A stretch of DNA of 64,000 bases from Berkiella sp963829835 (GTDB lineage Bacteria; Pseudomonadota; Gammaproteobacteria; Berkiellales; Berkiellaceae): positions 2,480,001 to 2,544,000 of the forward strand of contig CAWHKC010000004.1 in assembly GCA_963829835.1 (NCBI GenBank), written 5' to 3'. Below are positions 1 to 9,109 of the stretch, in pieces; within the stretch, counting starts at the first letter, position 1; the number at the start of each line of letters is the position of its first letter. The notes beneath the pieces were generated by a model. That model worked only from the letters and a program-made list of their open reading frames with translations. It had not been told where the DNA came from and did no database searches. The position numbers and the translations under genes were made by a program.

Positions 1-2
1 TG

Positions 3-2108
3 CAATCATTGCCTGAACCCTCGGAGCCAACGGCTGTTGTTACACATAGTGAAACCTCTTCGGCAATAATGGATGATCAAGGTCATATAACAGTACAGGC
101 TGGGACAATTGAAAGCGCTAGTTCGACTCAACTCGAAGAAGAAGCTGAGGAAGCACCGGATATATCTAAATTTATTGAAGTAAAATATAAAGGTAAAAAA
201 GTTTCGGTTGACGCTTATCTTGAAAAAAAGATGAGTGAATTTAATTTAGATGAAGACAGTAAAGTTACAATGAGGAAAGCATTTAAAGATAAAAGGAGCT
301 TAGAATGTATTCCGCCAAAAGGAACGTGGGATGATGGAAATTACACACCACAGGAAAGAATGGAGTTTGTTCAAAGATATATTAATACAAGTATAATGAT
401 TGCGGCTGGAGGTTTTGCAAGAGATAATAATAAGGACTTGGCCTTTAAAGTCATTACGAGTATAGAAAATGAATTCAAAGATACAAAACTATTAGTTTCA
501 AAGAAATTAAGCAAAGAACAAATTGCAGCAGCAGCTGCTGTTGCAGCTGTCATAACGCAAAGCACGGAAGGCACAATTGATGCCACAAAAGGCAAACCAT
601 TTCAAGCAATTAGGGATTTTATAAATGAGCATTCACCAAATGCAGGCTTAAGAGCATTTGCATTGCCAATGATCTTAAATACACTTGGTAGAACAATGCA
701 ATATGATTTTCCAGAGAAACTTGGCAATATTACAGACGTAAAGGTAGCGATCGGAAAGAAGCAAGCTGTGTTAAATACCTATGAAGAAAAGCCAGCTAGT
801 TTCGCAACGAGGGATCCTAAAGATCAAAAATTTATTATTCACTTTTGCGGTAACAATCAATTTGCTGGGGAAAAAATGATGGGGAGCGAAGAGTATAAAA
901 TTGAAGGAGCAAGTAAAAATGTTGAAAGATTTGATTGCGGTGTTATTACCTTTGACTATCCTGGGGTTGGCAAAAGTTCAGATGTTAAAGCGACTAAAAC
1001 CAAACATCTGGTGAAGGCAGGTATTGCGCAAGTGGAAAGGTTACTTAAACAAGGCGTAAAACCTGAAAATATAGTGCTTGATGGTATCTCGCTTGGTGGA
1101 GCAGTTGCAACACTGACTGCAGCGCATTTTCATAATTTAAAACCTCCACAAGGACCAGTAAGAGTGCGTTTAATCAATGAACGATCTTTCGGTAAGTTAA
1201 GCTCAGAAGCTGCAGCTATGGCTTCACATGTTTTAACCGGGAAACTGGCAGTGTTAATTCCTTTTGTTAGTCCTTTAATTAAATTAACTGGTATGGAAAT
1301 GGATGCAGCCAAAGCTTATAAGAGTATTCCTGATGAATTTAAAACGTGCCTTTTTGCTGATAAAGATGAGGTTATACCCTATAAAGTTTCTTTGGCGAAA
1401 GCGGTTGGAGTCAAAAAAGTTAATCCGGATAAATGTTTAGAAAATTGTGAACATGGAACTGATTTATCTACAGTTAAAAATAAAAGCGGAGTGTACGGAG
1501 ATTTGTTAAAGGTACAGCTTCTTGCAAAGGCGTTACAACAAGAACCAAATCTTGAAAAAGCACCAGTGCCATCATCCGTAGCTGCTCCTGCGCCAGTTGA
1601 AGATCCTATAGTGAAAGAGAAAGCTGCGCCACTATCAAAAGAACCTGGCGTATTAGATCAAGTAAAAAGAAAAATTGTAAGAAAAATTATAGGAATAAAA
1701 GATCCTGATAAACATAAACACCATGAGAAATTAGCGACTGAAAGGGTGGAAAAGAAATTGGAAATACATGAAGATAAAGCAGAAGCTAAGCCAAAATCAA
1801 AACGACCTGAAGGTGTAACAAGATTAGATTTATCTAGGATTACAGATGCGCCACCTGCTCCACCCAGTGGAAGAGAAGGTTTACCACCAGCACCACCAAG
1901 TGCTCGAGGTGAGCCACCAAAAACTGTTATACCAGAAATAGTTGTTACGCCTCCTACACCACATGATGCAAGGCCAGAGGCTGTCGTACCTGCGGAAAGA
2001 ACTAAGCTCAGAGGTAAAGAATTTGTAGCATTAAGGGAGAAGCAAGAAGAAGGCGAGGAGGCAAAACTTAAGACTGAAAATGTCCGAAAAGATCATAAAA
2101 AGCCATAA
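3..2108 (+). CDS. Alpha/beta-hydrolase-fold protein, putative effector (5' end cut by window)
   Basis: The frame is open to the left edge, so the gene probably starts upstream; the TTG at 9 is only the first possible start codon visible. Roughly 699 residues are seen. The centre carries a hydrolase-like core: FIIHFCGNNQFAGE, then ITFDYPGVGKS, then the nucleophile elbow GISLGG with Ser near residue 361 counted from position 9. A later DKDEVIPY and an NCEHG motif are plausible acid and His positions. The C-terminal 170 residues are charged and proline-rich and look disordered. It is a close paralogue of the gene at 2500-4173. The layout resembles SidB/SdbA-type lipase-like effectors of Legionella, but that link is from memory of the motif only. 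Substrate unknown. Confidence 0.75.
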   Translation, partial: QSLPEPSEPTAVVTHSETSSAIMDDQGHITVQAGTIESASSTQLEEEAEEAPDISKFIEVKYKGKKVSVDAYLEKKMSEFNLDEDSKVTMRKAFKDKRSLECIPPKGTWDDGNYTPQERMEFVQRYINTSIMIAAGGFARDNNKDLAFKVITSIENEFKDTKLLVSKKLSKEQIAAAAAVAAVITQSTEGTIDATKGKPFQAIRDFINEHSPNAGLRAFALPMILNTLGRTMQYDFPEKLGNITDVKVAIGKKQAVLNTYEEKPASFATRDPKDQKFIIHFCGNNQFAGEKMMGSEEYKIEGASKNVERFDCGVITFDYPGVGKSSDVKATKTKHLVKAGIAQVERLLKQGVKPENIVLDGISLGGAVATLTAAHFHNLKPPQGPVRVRLINERSFGKLSSEAAAMASHVLTGKLAVLIPFVSPLIKLTGMEMDAAKAYKSIPDEFKTCLFADKDEVIPYKVSLAKAVGVKKVNPDKCLENCEHGTDLSTVKNKSGVYGDLLKVQLLAKALQQEPNLEKAPVPSSVAAPAPVEDPIVKEKAAPLSKEPGVLDQVKRKIVRKIIGIKDPDKHKHHEKLATERVEKKLEIHEDKAEAKPKSKRPEGVTRLDLSRITDAPPAPPSGREGLPPAPPSARGEPPKTVIPEIVVTPPTPHDARPEAVVPAERTKLRGKEFVALREKQEEGEEAKLKTENVRKDHKKP

Positions 2109-2168
2109 AATTATAGATGCCGCGCCTGTCTTGCATCGGTTGTTACAGTAGGCGCAGCATAAAAAAGA

Positions 2169-2318
2169 TTAGTTATTTTTGGAAGGCTCATCTTCTAAAA
2201 CAAGTGAACCTTCTTCTTCATCTTCTTCATCAAGTTCGTCTTCGCTATCATCATCTTCGTCTTCATCATCTTCTTCGATTAAAGCGATATGGTAGATAAC
2301 GACATTTTCACCAAATGA
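2169..2318 (-). pseudogene. 3' remnant of the acidic RHH/RelE-like gene
   Basis: On the minus strand this stretch encodes the same acidic tail as the C-terminus of the intact gene at 4270-4833, ending DEPSKNN-stop against DTPSRNN-stop there. The nucleotide match is nearly perfect from about 2182 to 2312 and then stops abruptly. No start codon or N-terminal part is present. It sits downstream of the first hydrolase paralogue exactly where the intact gene sits downstream of the second. It is therefore best read as a decayed copy left by a tandem duplication of the two-gene unit. Confidence 0.8.
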
Positions 2319-2447
2319 AAACGACGCAATGACATCCATTTTTCATCATTTCCAGGAATACATAAAAAAATTAATTGGTGATAGGTCAAATCACAAAAGT
2401 TCTTTCATAAATTTGAACTTATATGCGGTATAGCGGTCTTATATATT

Positions 2448-2482
2448 AGGAGTGAATGTACTCCTTTTTTATAAGATTCACT
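2448..2482 (+). promoter_or_regulatory. Overlapping alternative hairpins in the leader of the second hydrolase gene
   Basis: AGGAGT (2448-2453) pairs with ACTCCT (2460-2465), followed by a run of six T, a small terminator-like hairpin. AGTGAAT (2451-2457) can instead pair with ATTCACT (2476-2482). The two structures share bases and exclude each other, as in attenuators. The likely ATG start is at 2500. The first stem is only 6 bp, so chance is possible. Confidence 0.35.
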
Positions 2483-2499
2483 CTATTATGGAGTTTGTT

Positions 2500-4173
2500 A
2501 TGTCAATTGAATCTCCATCGCCAGACGAAAATTTCTCTTTAACATTTGCAATGGAACAAGCAGAAATGTTCAAAGAAAAATATAAAGATGACCAAGCAAA
2601 GGATCAAATAGCCGGAGCTCTATTGGGAAGATTAAAAAATCTAAAGAAAGATATTGATAATAGTATGTCTCAGAATTTTAAAAAAGAACTTTCTGAGATA
2701 TTAGCTGCAATGGAAGATAAACTAAAAAAAGATATCAAAAACCCTGAAAAGAACGCTGAGTTTATAAAGGAATTTGGGGGGTTAATTAATAACATTAGAA
2801 AAGAAGCGGGTATTGAACAGCCCGCGGTTCATGCAGATGCTATTGTTGCTAACATATTAACCAAAAGCACGGAAAACACAATCGATGTTGAAAAAGGAAA
2901 ATCAATCGAAATTATTAGGGATTTTATAAAAAAAGTTTCTCCAAACGCACTTTTGCGAACATTTGCAATGCCGATGGTTTTACGTACTCTTAATACACCT
3001 CATATGTCGCCAGATTCTGGCAATGAGGATATCAAAGTAGAGGTAAAGATCGGAAAGAAAGTAGCGGTTTTAAATACCTATGAAAGAAAGCCCGATAGTT
3101 TTAAAAAGATGGAACCAAAAGATCAAAAATTTATTATCCACTTTTGTGGTAACAATCAATTTGCTGGGGATAAAATGAGTGGGAAAGATGGCAAAGGGAG
3201 TCAGATCTCTGAACCTGCAAGTAAAAATGTTGAAAGATTTGGTTGTGGTGTTATCACCTTTGACTATCCTGGCGTGGGCATAAAGAGTGGTGAAGTTGTT
3301 AAAGCGACAAAAACTAAACAACTTGTGAATGCAGGGATAGCTCAAGTTCAAAGGCTGTTAGACCAAAATGTAAAGCCTGAAAATATAGTGTTAGATGGTA
3401 TTTCTCTTGGTGGTGCAGTTGCAACACTGACCGCTGCACATTTTCATAAAAAGGGTCTAAAAGTACATTTAATAAATGAGCGATCTTTTGGTAAATTAAG
3501 CGCAGAAGGTACGGCTATGGCTTCAAAGGAATTCACAGGGATACTTGCGGTGTTAAAACCTTTAGCTCCTTTTATTAGTCCTATCATTAAATTAACTGGT
3601 TTGGAAATGGAGCCAGACAAAGCTTATAAGAGTATTGATGATGAGTTTAAAACTTGTCTTTTTGCTGATAAGGATGAAGTTATAGCCTTTGAAGAATCTT
3701 TCGCGAAAGCAGTTGGTGATGGAGATGATCCAGATAAATGTTTAGTAGATTGTAAACATGGTACTGATTTATCAAAAGTACAAAATAAAAAAGGAGTTCC
3801 TGGAGATTTATTAAAAGTACAGCTTCTTGCAAGAGCGTTAAATCAACAACCAGATCTTGTAAAAGCACCTGTGCCCTCATCACTAGTCGTTTCTGCTCCG
3901 ACGAAATTGCCAACTAAACTAGCCACTGAAAAAATCAAGGCACAATTAAATAAACAATCTGAATCGCCGCCTCCTCCATCCACAAGAATAGTACCTCCGT
4001 CAACCCCAAGAAATTTAGATACTAGTCCACAACCCTCTAGTGATAAACCAAAGGCTACCGCGCCTGTTGTAAAACCAAGGAAAGGTGGTGCATTTGATAA
4101 CTATAGGAAAGAGGTTTTGAGTGGTATTGCCGAGACTCGAAAAGATAATAAGAAACCAAAATCATCAGTTTGA
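2500..4173 (+). CDS. Alpha/beta-hydrolase-fold protein, putative effector (second copy)
   Basis: A 557-aa paralogue of the preceding gene. The start at 2500 is chosen because GGAG at 2490-2493 is spaced six bases from the ATG; an upstream GTG at 2452 adds 16 residues but has no proper ribosome site. The same core is present: FIIHFCGNNQFAGD, ITFDYPGVG, nucleophile elbow GISLGG (Ser about residue 302), DKDEVIAF and DCKHG. The N-terminal 130 residues are helical and differ most from copy one; the C-terminal tail is again Pro/Lys-rich but shorter. No signal peptide or membrane segment. A lipase, esterase or acyltransferase activity is possible but not shown. Confidence 0.8.
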   Translation: MSIESPSPDENFSLTFAMEQAEMFKEKYKDDQAKDQIAGALLGRLKNLKKDIDNSMSQNFKKELSEILAAMEDKLKKDIKNPEKNAEFIKEFGGLINNIRKEAGIEQPAVHADAIVANILTKSTENTIDVEKGKSIEIIRDFIKKVSPNALLRTFAMPMVLRTLNTPHMSPDSGNEDIKVEVKIGKKVAVLNTYERKPDSFKKMEPKDQKFIIHFCGNNQFAGDKMSGKDGKGSQISEPASKNVERFGCGVITFDYPGVGIKSGEVVKATKTKQLVNAGIAQVQRLLDQNVKPENIVLDGISLGGAVATLTAAHFHKKGLKVHLINERSFGKLSAEGTAMASKEFTGILAVLKPLAPFISPIIKLTGLEMEPDKAYKSIDDEFKTCLFADKDEVIAFEESFAKAVGDGDDPDKCLVDCKHGTDLSKVQNKKGVPGDLLKVQLLARALNQQPDLVKAPVPSSLVVSAPTKLPTKLATEKIKAQLNKQSESPPPPSTRIVPPSTPRNLDTSPQPSSDKPKATAPVVKPRKGGAFDNYRKEVLSGIAETRKDNKKPKSSV

Positions 4174-4212
4174 ATTTCTAATATGACTAAGAGGATGTTT
4201 AATTAGATGCCA

Positions 4213-4250
4213 CGCCTGTCCTGCATTGCTTACTAGCGATGCAGGAGGCG
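4213..4250. repeat. Hairpin between convergent genes
   Basis: CGCCT (4213-4217) and AGGCG (4246-4250) flank an inner stem CCTGCAT/ATGCAGG, giving a strong hairpin without a T-run. The equivalent place after the first hydrolase copy (about 2124-2155) keeps the outer arms but has lost the inner stem. It lies between convergent gene ends and may act as a transcription end or mRNA stabiliser. Confidence 0.55.
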
Positions 4251-4269
4251 AAGCGGTATATAGAAATGA

Positions 4270-4833
4270 TTAATTATTTCTAGAAGGCGTGTCTTCTAAA
4301 ACAAGTGAACCTTCTTCTTCATCTTCTTCATCAAGTTCATCTTCACTATCGTCATCTTCGTCTTCATCATCTTCTTCGATTAAAGCGATATGGTAGATAA
4401 CAACATTTTCACCTAATTGATAAACGATATCACCAAAGCCAAAACCGGATAACACGACTTGGCTTTCACCGATTTCTTTGATAACGATATCTAAAGTAGC
4501 TTCGAGTTCTTCTTCATGAGCTGAGATACGGTTGATAAGGCGTTCAAGAATTTCAATTTGATCTTCTTCGGTTACAGATTCTAATTCATCCATGGCATCA
4601 GGATGAAATTTGATTTCGATACCCAATTCTTCTTTGAGTTCAGGAAAATCAACCAGTTCCTGACCATCGTCCATGCGGTTAACGCCTTCAATGGCATTTT
4701 CGATAGTATCAGTTTGTAAGAAGTGATGAAGGGCTAATTGTGCGCATTGCTCAGGGCTAATTTTTAGCTGCTCAGCTAGATTTGTAAGTTCTGAATATAC
4801 ATCATCCGCTACTTCTAGAGTTAAATTTGCCAT
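4270..4833 (-). CDS. RHH-like plus RelE/ParE-like single-chain protein with acidic tail
   Basis: This 187-aa protein was not recognised as a named family. Residues 1-45 (MANLTLEVADDVYSEL and onward) look like a CopG/ribbon-helix-helix N-terminus. Residues 70-150 have the rhythm of a RelE/ParE fold: FHPDAMDELES, a helix, then beta strands ending VVIYHIALI. The last 35 residues are almost all Asp/Glu. The start ATG has AAGGAAGAAAGAGG-type purines upstream. A fused antitoxin-toxin-like chain is an inference; catalytic residues are not evident. It runs convergent to the hydrolase gene, and a decayed copy lies at 2169-2318, so the pair was duplicated together. Confidence 0.65.
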   Translation of the reverse strand: MANLTLEVADDVYSELTNLAEQLKISPEQCAQLALHHFLQTDTIENAIEGVNRMDDGQELVDFPELKEELGIEIKFHPDAMDELESVTEEDQIEILERLINRISAHEEELEATLDIVIKEIGESQVVLSGFGFGDIVYQLGENVVIYHIALIEEDDEDEDDDSEDELDEEDEEEGSLVLEDTPSRNN

Positions 4834-4911
4834 AATGCCTCTTTCTTCCTTACTTCTTATTAAAACACCTAATCGCGCATATTAGATATTCCCAGCAACC
4901 TGGTCAACTAC

Positions 4912-6390
4912 TCACCAGAAACCCAGGAATTTCCACCAGAGAACGCCCACAGTGGACCAAATAAGAATATTAATGACGCTGGTTAAAAAGCCGATTTTCC
5001 ACCAGGTTTTAACATCGACATATCCTACGCCAAACAATAAAGGAGCGGGTGCCAAGCTGTAATGAGTTAACCCACCGAATAAATTGCTGAAAAATATCAG
5101 AATAAAAACAGCTAGCATGGGTGGCGTACCAATGGCTAATGACAATCCTAAAAAGGCAGGGTACATGGATGTGACATGCGCGGTTGAGCTGGCAAAGAAA
5201 TAATGAGAGTAAAAATAAATTAAGGCTAAAACGGGAAACGCAAATTTCCAGTGGAAACTAGAGAAATGGCCTTGTACATTTTGGGTAAACCAATCTAAAA
5301 CACCATAATCTTTTAAGAAACCAGCCAACATAATGAGCACACAAAACCAAACAAAAGTTTCCCAAGCATCATGTATTCTGACCAAGGATTTCCATTCTAA
5401 AACGCCTGTTAATAATAAAATACATAAGCCAATTAATGCGGCTATGACGACTTCAACATCCAGCTGATAGCCAAAAATCTTTTGTTTGCCAAATATCCAC
5501 AAGGTTAACAATGTCACCACTGTGAATGACATAATCCATTCCCCTTTACTCATGCTGCCAAGGGCTTTGAGCGCGGCTAAGGCTGTTGATTGAGCATTGG
5601 GGGTTTCTTTAATTTCCGGCGGATAAATTTTATAAATAAACCAGGGAATAATCGCCAGACTCAGGATCCCAGGCACAATCGCCGCCAGTGCCCAATCACC
5701 CCATGACAAGGGGAGTTCAGCATCTTTGGTTAGCTTGGCTAAAATAGGATTGGCAGCCATGGCGGTCATAAACATGGTTGAAGTGATGACCGTCACTTGA
5801 AAAGCCGTCACGGTTAAAAAAGCACCAATCTTTCTGGCAGATTCGGAATGCGGAAAACTGTGATATGACTGCGCGATACCTTGTAAGATTGGGTAAACAA
5901 TACCGGCTGAACGACCGGTTACACTCGGAAGGGCAGGTGCGAGAATCAAATCAGTCACCATTAAACCATAACTTAAACCAAGTGTTTTTTTGCCTAATAA
6001 TGCTGTAAAGAAATAAGCTATACGTTTATCAAGACCGGTGACATTAAAGCCTTTAGCAATAAATAAAGCAAAAACCACAAGCCAGACGATATCACTGCTA
6101 AATCCAGCAAACGCTTGTTTCATCGTGATGGTTTTTGTTAATACAGAAACAGCGACGGCTACCATCGCAACGGCGCCCATAGGAAGGGGCTTGATAATAA
6201 GCGCTAATATAGTTGTAACAAAGATAACTAAGACATGCCACCCTTGTGTAGACATCCCTTCAGGTTGAGGGCAAAACCAGCCGATAAGTCCAAGAGCAAA
6301 GCAAATCATCAACGGGATGACGTTTAAACTGTGCTGTTCACCGCTTTGGTTAACAGCTGGGCCCTTTGGATCTTTAGCCGGGTTGGTCAT
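4912..6390 (-). CDS. DASS-family sodium/dicarboxylate-type transporter
   Basis: A 492-aa inner-membrane protein with about 12 hydrophobic segments. It matches the divalent anion:Na+ symporter (DASS/SLC13, 2-oxoglutarate/malate translocator) family: a repeated half with SVTGRSAGIVYPI and AFQVTVITSTMFMTAMAANP, and a second half with FVWFCVLIMLAGFLKDYGVLDW and SSTAHVTSMYPAFL. The last resembles the conserved second hairpin motif. It probably imports C4- or C5-dicarboxylates, which suits an intracellular or amino-acid/TCA-fed lifestyle. The start is an ATG preceded by GGAGTACTC. It is divergent from prfC. The exact substrate cannot be told from sequence. Confidence 0.88.
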   Translation of the reverse strand: MTNPAKDPKGPAVNQSGEQHSLNVIPLMICFALGLIGWFCPQPEGMSTQGWHVLVIFVTTILALIIKPLPMGAVAMVAVAVSVLTKTITMKQAFAGFSSDIVWLVVFALFIAKGFNVTGLDKRIAYFFTALLGKKTLGLSYGLMVTDLILAPALPSVTGRSAGIVYPILQGIAQSYHSFPHSESARKIGAFLTVTAFQVTVITSTMFMTAMAANPILAKLTKDAELPLSWGDWALAAIVPGILSLAIIPWFIYKIYPPEIKETPNAQSTALAALKALGSMSKGEWIMSFTVVTLLTLWIFGKQKIFGYQLDVEVVIAALIGLCILLLTGVLEWKSLVRIHDAWETFVWFCVLIMLAGFLKDYGVLDWFTQNVQGHFSSFHWKFAFPVLALIYFYSHYFFASSTAHVTSMYPAFLGLSLAIGTPPMLAVFILIFFSNLFGGLTHYSLAPAPLLFGVGYVDVKTWWKIGFLTSVINILIWSTVGVLWWKFLGFW

Positions 6391-6481
6391 GAGTACTCCT
6401 GATTATTACCCTGAAATTTGAAGGTGACACTCTACATCAATTTGGCCCAATAAAGTAGTTTGCTAGATACCCTCCTATATG

Positions 6482-6513
6482 ATATATCCTTGCATCTGTC
6501 GAAAAGGATATAT
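6482..6513. promoter_or_regulatory. Inverted repeat in the prfC leader
   Basis: ATATATCCTT (6482-6491) is perfectly repeated as AAGGATATAT (6504-6513) with a 12-base loop, ending 26 bases before the prfC start in the shared promoter region with the transporter. It could be a 5' leader hairpin or a regulator site; there is no T-run. Confidence 0.45.
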
Positions 6514-6539
6514 AACAGTGGGTTTTAGAGCGAGGAAAG

Positions 6540-8120
6540 ATGTCTAGCTTAGTAAACGAGATAGCGAGGCGACGTACCTTTGCTATCATCTCCCACCCTG
6601 ATGCCGGGAAGACGACCTTAACCGAAAAGTTGCTGCTTTTCGGAGGTGCGATTAAGTTAGCTGGTACTGTCAAAGGCCGCAAAGCGTCTCGTCATGCCAC
6701 GTCAGATTGGATGGCGCTTGAGCAACAACGGGGTATCTCGGTTACCACTTCCGTGATGCAGTTTCCTTATCGTGATGCCATTATCAATTTATTAGATACG
6801 CCTGGCCATGAAGATTTCTCAGAAGATACTTATCGCACCTTAACGGCAGTCGACTCTGCTTTAATGGTGATTGATGCGGTAAAAGGGGTAGAGTCCCGTA
6901 CCGTCAAACTGATGGAAGTATGCCGATTACGCGATACACCTATTATAACTTTTATTAACAAACTTGATCGAGATAGTCGCGATCCCATCGATTTATTAGA
7001 TGAAGTAGAAGATATTCTTAAAATCCAATGTGCTCCGATGACTTGGCCTATTGGCATGGGGAAATTATTCAAAGGGGTTTACCATCTTTTACAAGATCGT
7101 GTTTATCTTTTTGAACCAGGAAAAGGGGCAGTTGTGCAAACGCCTGTCACCGTCCAAGGGATCAATAACCCGCTGTTAGATGAAAAATGTGGCGATATTA
7201 TTAAAGAATTTCGTGAACAACTCGATTTAGTGAAAGGGGCAAGCCACCCTTATGATCACAAAGCTTTTCTGGAAGGAAGATTAACGCCGGTTTACTTTGG
7301 ATCAGCTTTAAATAACTTTGGGGTCAGTGAAATTTTAGATGCTTTGGTCGATTACGCGCCAACACCTCAACCACGAGAAACTGAAAATCGAGAAGTTGTT
7401 CCATCAGAAAATAACTTTAGTGGCTTTGTTTTTAAAATACAAGCCAATATGGATCCAGCACATCGGGATCGTATTGCTTTTTTAAGAGTGTGTTCTGGTA
7501 CGTATCGCAAAGGTATGAAGATGCGGCATGTTCGTTTGGGACGTGATGTTCAGATTTCCAATGCGCTGACCTTTATGGCAGGGGAACGAGATCATGTTGA
7601 AGAAGCGTGGCCGGGTGACATTATTGGTTTGCATAATTATGGCACCATTAAGATAGGGGATGCTTTTAGTCAGGGAGAGGATCTTAAATTTTTGGGTGTT
7701 CCCAATTTTGCCCCTGAATTATTTAAAGCCGTTCGCCCAAAAGATCCTTTAAAGATGAAAGCATTACAAAAAGGACTCATTCAGCTTTCTGAAGAAGGTG
7801 CCACCCAAATTTTTAGACCAATAGACAGCAATTTGATTATTGTGGGCGCCGTTGGGATCCTCCAATTTGATGTCGTGGCATACCGTTTACAATTTGAATA
7901 CAACGTTGAATGTGTCTATGACGAGATCCGGGTCGTGTGCGCAAGATGGGTTTATAGCAAAGATCAAAAGAAATTATCTGATTTCAAAGCTAAACTGAGT
8001 GTTAATTTAGCCTTAGACAGTGCTGAACATCTAGCTTACTTGGCACCAACTAATGTAAATTTAAATATGACCATGGAAAGGTGGCCAGAATTAGAATTTA
8101 AGGAAACTAGAGAGCACTAA
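6540..8120 (+). CDS. prfC: Peptide chain release factor 3
   Basis: A 526-aa translational GTPase that recycles RF1/RF2 from the ribosome after termination. G1 is PDAGKTTLTEKL, G3 is DTPGHEDFSEDTYRTL and G4 is NKLDRDSRDP, followed by the RF3-specific middle and C-terminal domains (for example GEGATQIF-like SEEGATQIF and VGAVGILQFDV). Length matches E. coli RF3 (529 aa). The ATG follows GAGGAAAG. It stands alone, divergent from the DASS transporter. Confidence 0.97.
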   Translation: MSSLVNEIARRRTFAIISHPDAGKTTLTEKLLLFGGAIKLAGTVKGRKASRHATSDWMALEQQRGISVTTSVMQFPYRDAIINLLDTPGHEDFSEDTYRTLTAVDSALMVIDAVKGVESRTVKLMEVCRLRDTPIITFINKLDRDSRDPIDLLDEVEDILKIQCAPMTWPIGMGKLFKGVYHLLQDRVYLFEPGKGAVVQTPVTVQGINNPLLDEKCGDIIKEFREQLDLVKGASHPYDHKAFLEGRLTPVYFGSALNNFGVSEILDALVDYAPTPQPRETENREVVPSENNFSGFVFKIQANMDPAHRDRIAFLRVCSGTYRKGMKMRHVRLGRDVQISNALTFMAGERDHVEEAWPGDIIGLHNYGTIKIGDAFSQGEDLKFLGVPNFAPELFKAVRPKDPLKMKALQKGLIQLSEEGATQIFRPIDSNLIIVGAVGILQFDVVAYRLQFEYNVECVYDEIRVVCARWVYSKDQKKLSDFKAKLSVNLALDSAEHLAYLAPTNVNLNMTMERWPELEFKETREH

Positions 8121-8134
8121 AGACTGTCTTGAAA

Positions 8135-8204
8135 GTAGGGTGGGCAAAGCCTTAGCGTGCCCACCGAATCAGATGATGGGCACGCTGCGCTTAGCCCACC
8201 CTAC
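8135..8204. repeat. Palindromic REP/MITE-like element, GTAGGGTGGGC family, copy 1
   Basis: The left arm begins GTAGGGTGGGCAAAGC and the right arm ends GCCCACCCTAC; the inner GCGTGCCCACC/GGGCACGC also pair. Related copies lie at 9793-9873 and 54354-54389. This copy sits between prfC and the next same-strand gene, just upstream of that gene's ribosome site. Confidence 0.8.
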
Positions 8205-8230
8205 GCGAGAAACCAAGGAAGGTAAAAGAA

Positions 8231-9088
8231 TTGTCAGAAGCAGATGAAATCATTCCTAGACGCCTCAAATTTGGGATCACCAAAGATCTACCAAAATATT
8301 GGAATGATAACTGCCCAATTAAAACGCACATGTTTAATGCGATAGCGATTCTCACGCCTGCTTTTGAACGTCTTGCCATATCAAGCGTATTACCCTACAT
8401 CGACCAAGTACAAGATCCTAAGATCCGTGAACAACTTATTGGTTTTATCGGGCAAGAGTCTGCTCATGGCAGTGAGTTTATTCGTTACAACCTGATATTG
8501 AAAAGCCAAGGGTATGATACTAAAAGATTAGAAAAAGGGAATTTAAAAAAGTTTAAATGGCTTGCCAAAAGATTTTCCCCGAAAATGCATTTATCGCTCT
8601 CTTTGGCCGGCGAACACTTTTTTGCCATTATTTCCAATTTAGTGCTCAAAGATAAACAATGGTTGCAAAATGCACTCCCCATTAGCGCAGCCATTTGGCG
8701 TTGGCATGCAATTGAAGAAATTGAACATAAAGCCGTTATTTTTGATTTATATCAATCGATAGGTGGGGGCTATTTTGCTCGAATTTTTGGTATGTGGTTA
8801 GTGACAGGTATGCTAGGCGGATTATTAATTCGTAATTTTTTTCATCTTATCATTCGAGATAAATGTCACCTCAAATTAGCATTTTGGGTGAAATGTTTCT
8901 CCCTGTGTTGGGGAAAGCCTGGATTTGTACGAAAGTTAATTTTGCCGTATTTGCGATATTATTTACCCTTTTTCCACCCCTGGCATCAAGATAATCATGA
9001 GCTGATAACCTCATGGAAACAATTTTTTTACAAGACGCAATCATATGATGATATGGTGCGACACCTTAAGCAAGACGTCATTCTCTAA
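8231..9088 (+). CDS. Predicted metal-dependent hydrolase (PF10118-type)
   Basis: 285 aa. The pattern FERLAISSVLPYIDQV, then GQESAHGSEFIRYN, then EHFFAIISN and WRWHAIEEIEHKAVIFD matches the PF10118 family, whose conserved Glu/His residues suggest a di-iron-like helical metal site. No start ATG lies near the N-terminus; TTG at 8231 is chosen because AAGGAAGG sits 8 bases upstream. The C-terminal third has two hydrophobic stretches around residues 180-200 and 220-235. Function is unknown in the family. A REP-like palindrome separates it from prfC. Confidence 0.75.
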   Translation: MSEADEIIPRRLKFGITKDLPKYWNDNCPIKTHMFNAIAILTPAFERLAISSVLPYIDQVQDPKIREQLIGFIGQESAHGSEFIRYNLILKSQGYDTKRLEKGNLKKFKWLAKRFSPKMHLSLSLAGEHFFAIISNLVLKDKQWLQNALPISAAIWRWHAIEEIEHKAVIFDLYQSIGGGYFARIFGMWLVTGMLGGLLIRNFFHLIIRDKCHLKLAFWVKCFSLCWGKPGFVRKLILPYLRYYLPFFHPWHQDNHELITSWKQFFYKTQSYDDMVRHLKQDVIL

Positions 9089-9109
9089 CAAAATAGATAG
9101 GATTAAATT

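Noticed and set aside
2117..2299. 60-aa plus-strand open frame after the first hydrolase gene
   Set aside because: It is antisense to the decayed acidic tail, which explains its Leu/His-rich composition.
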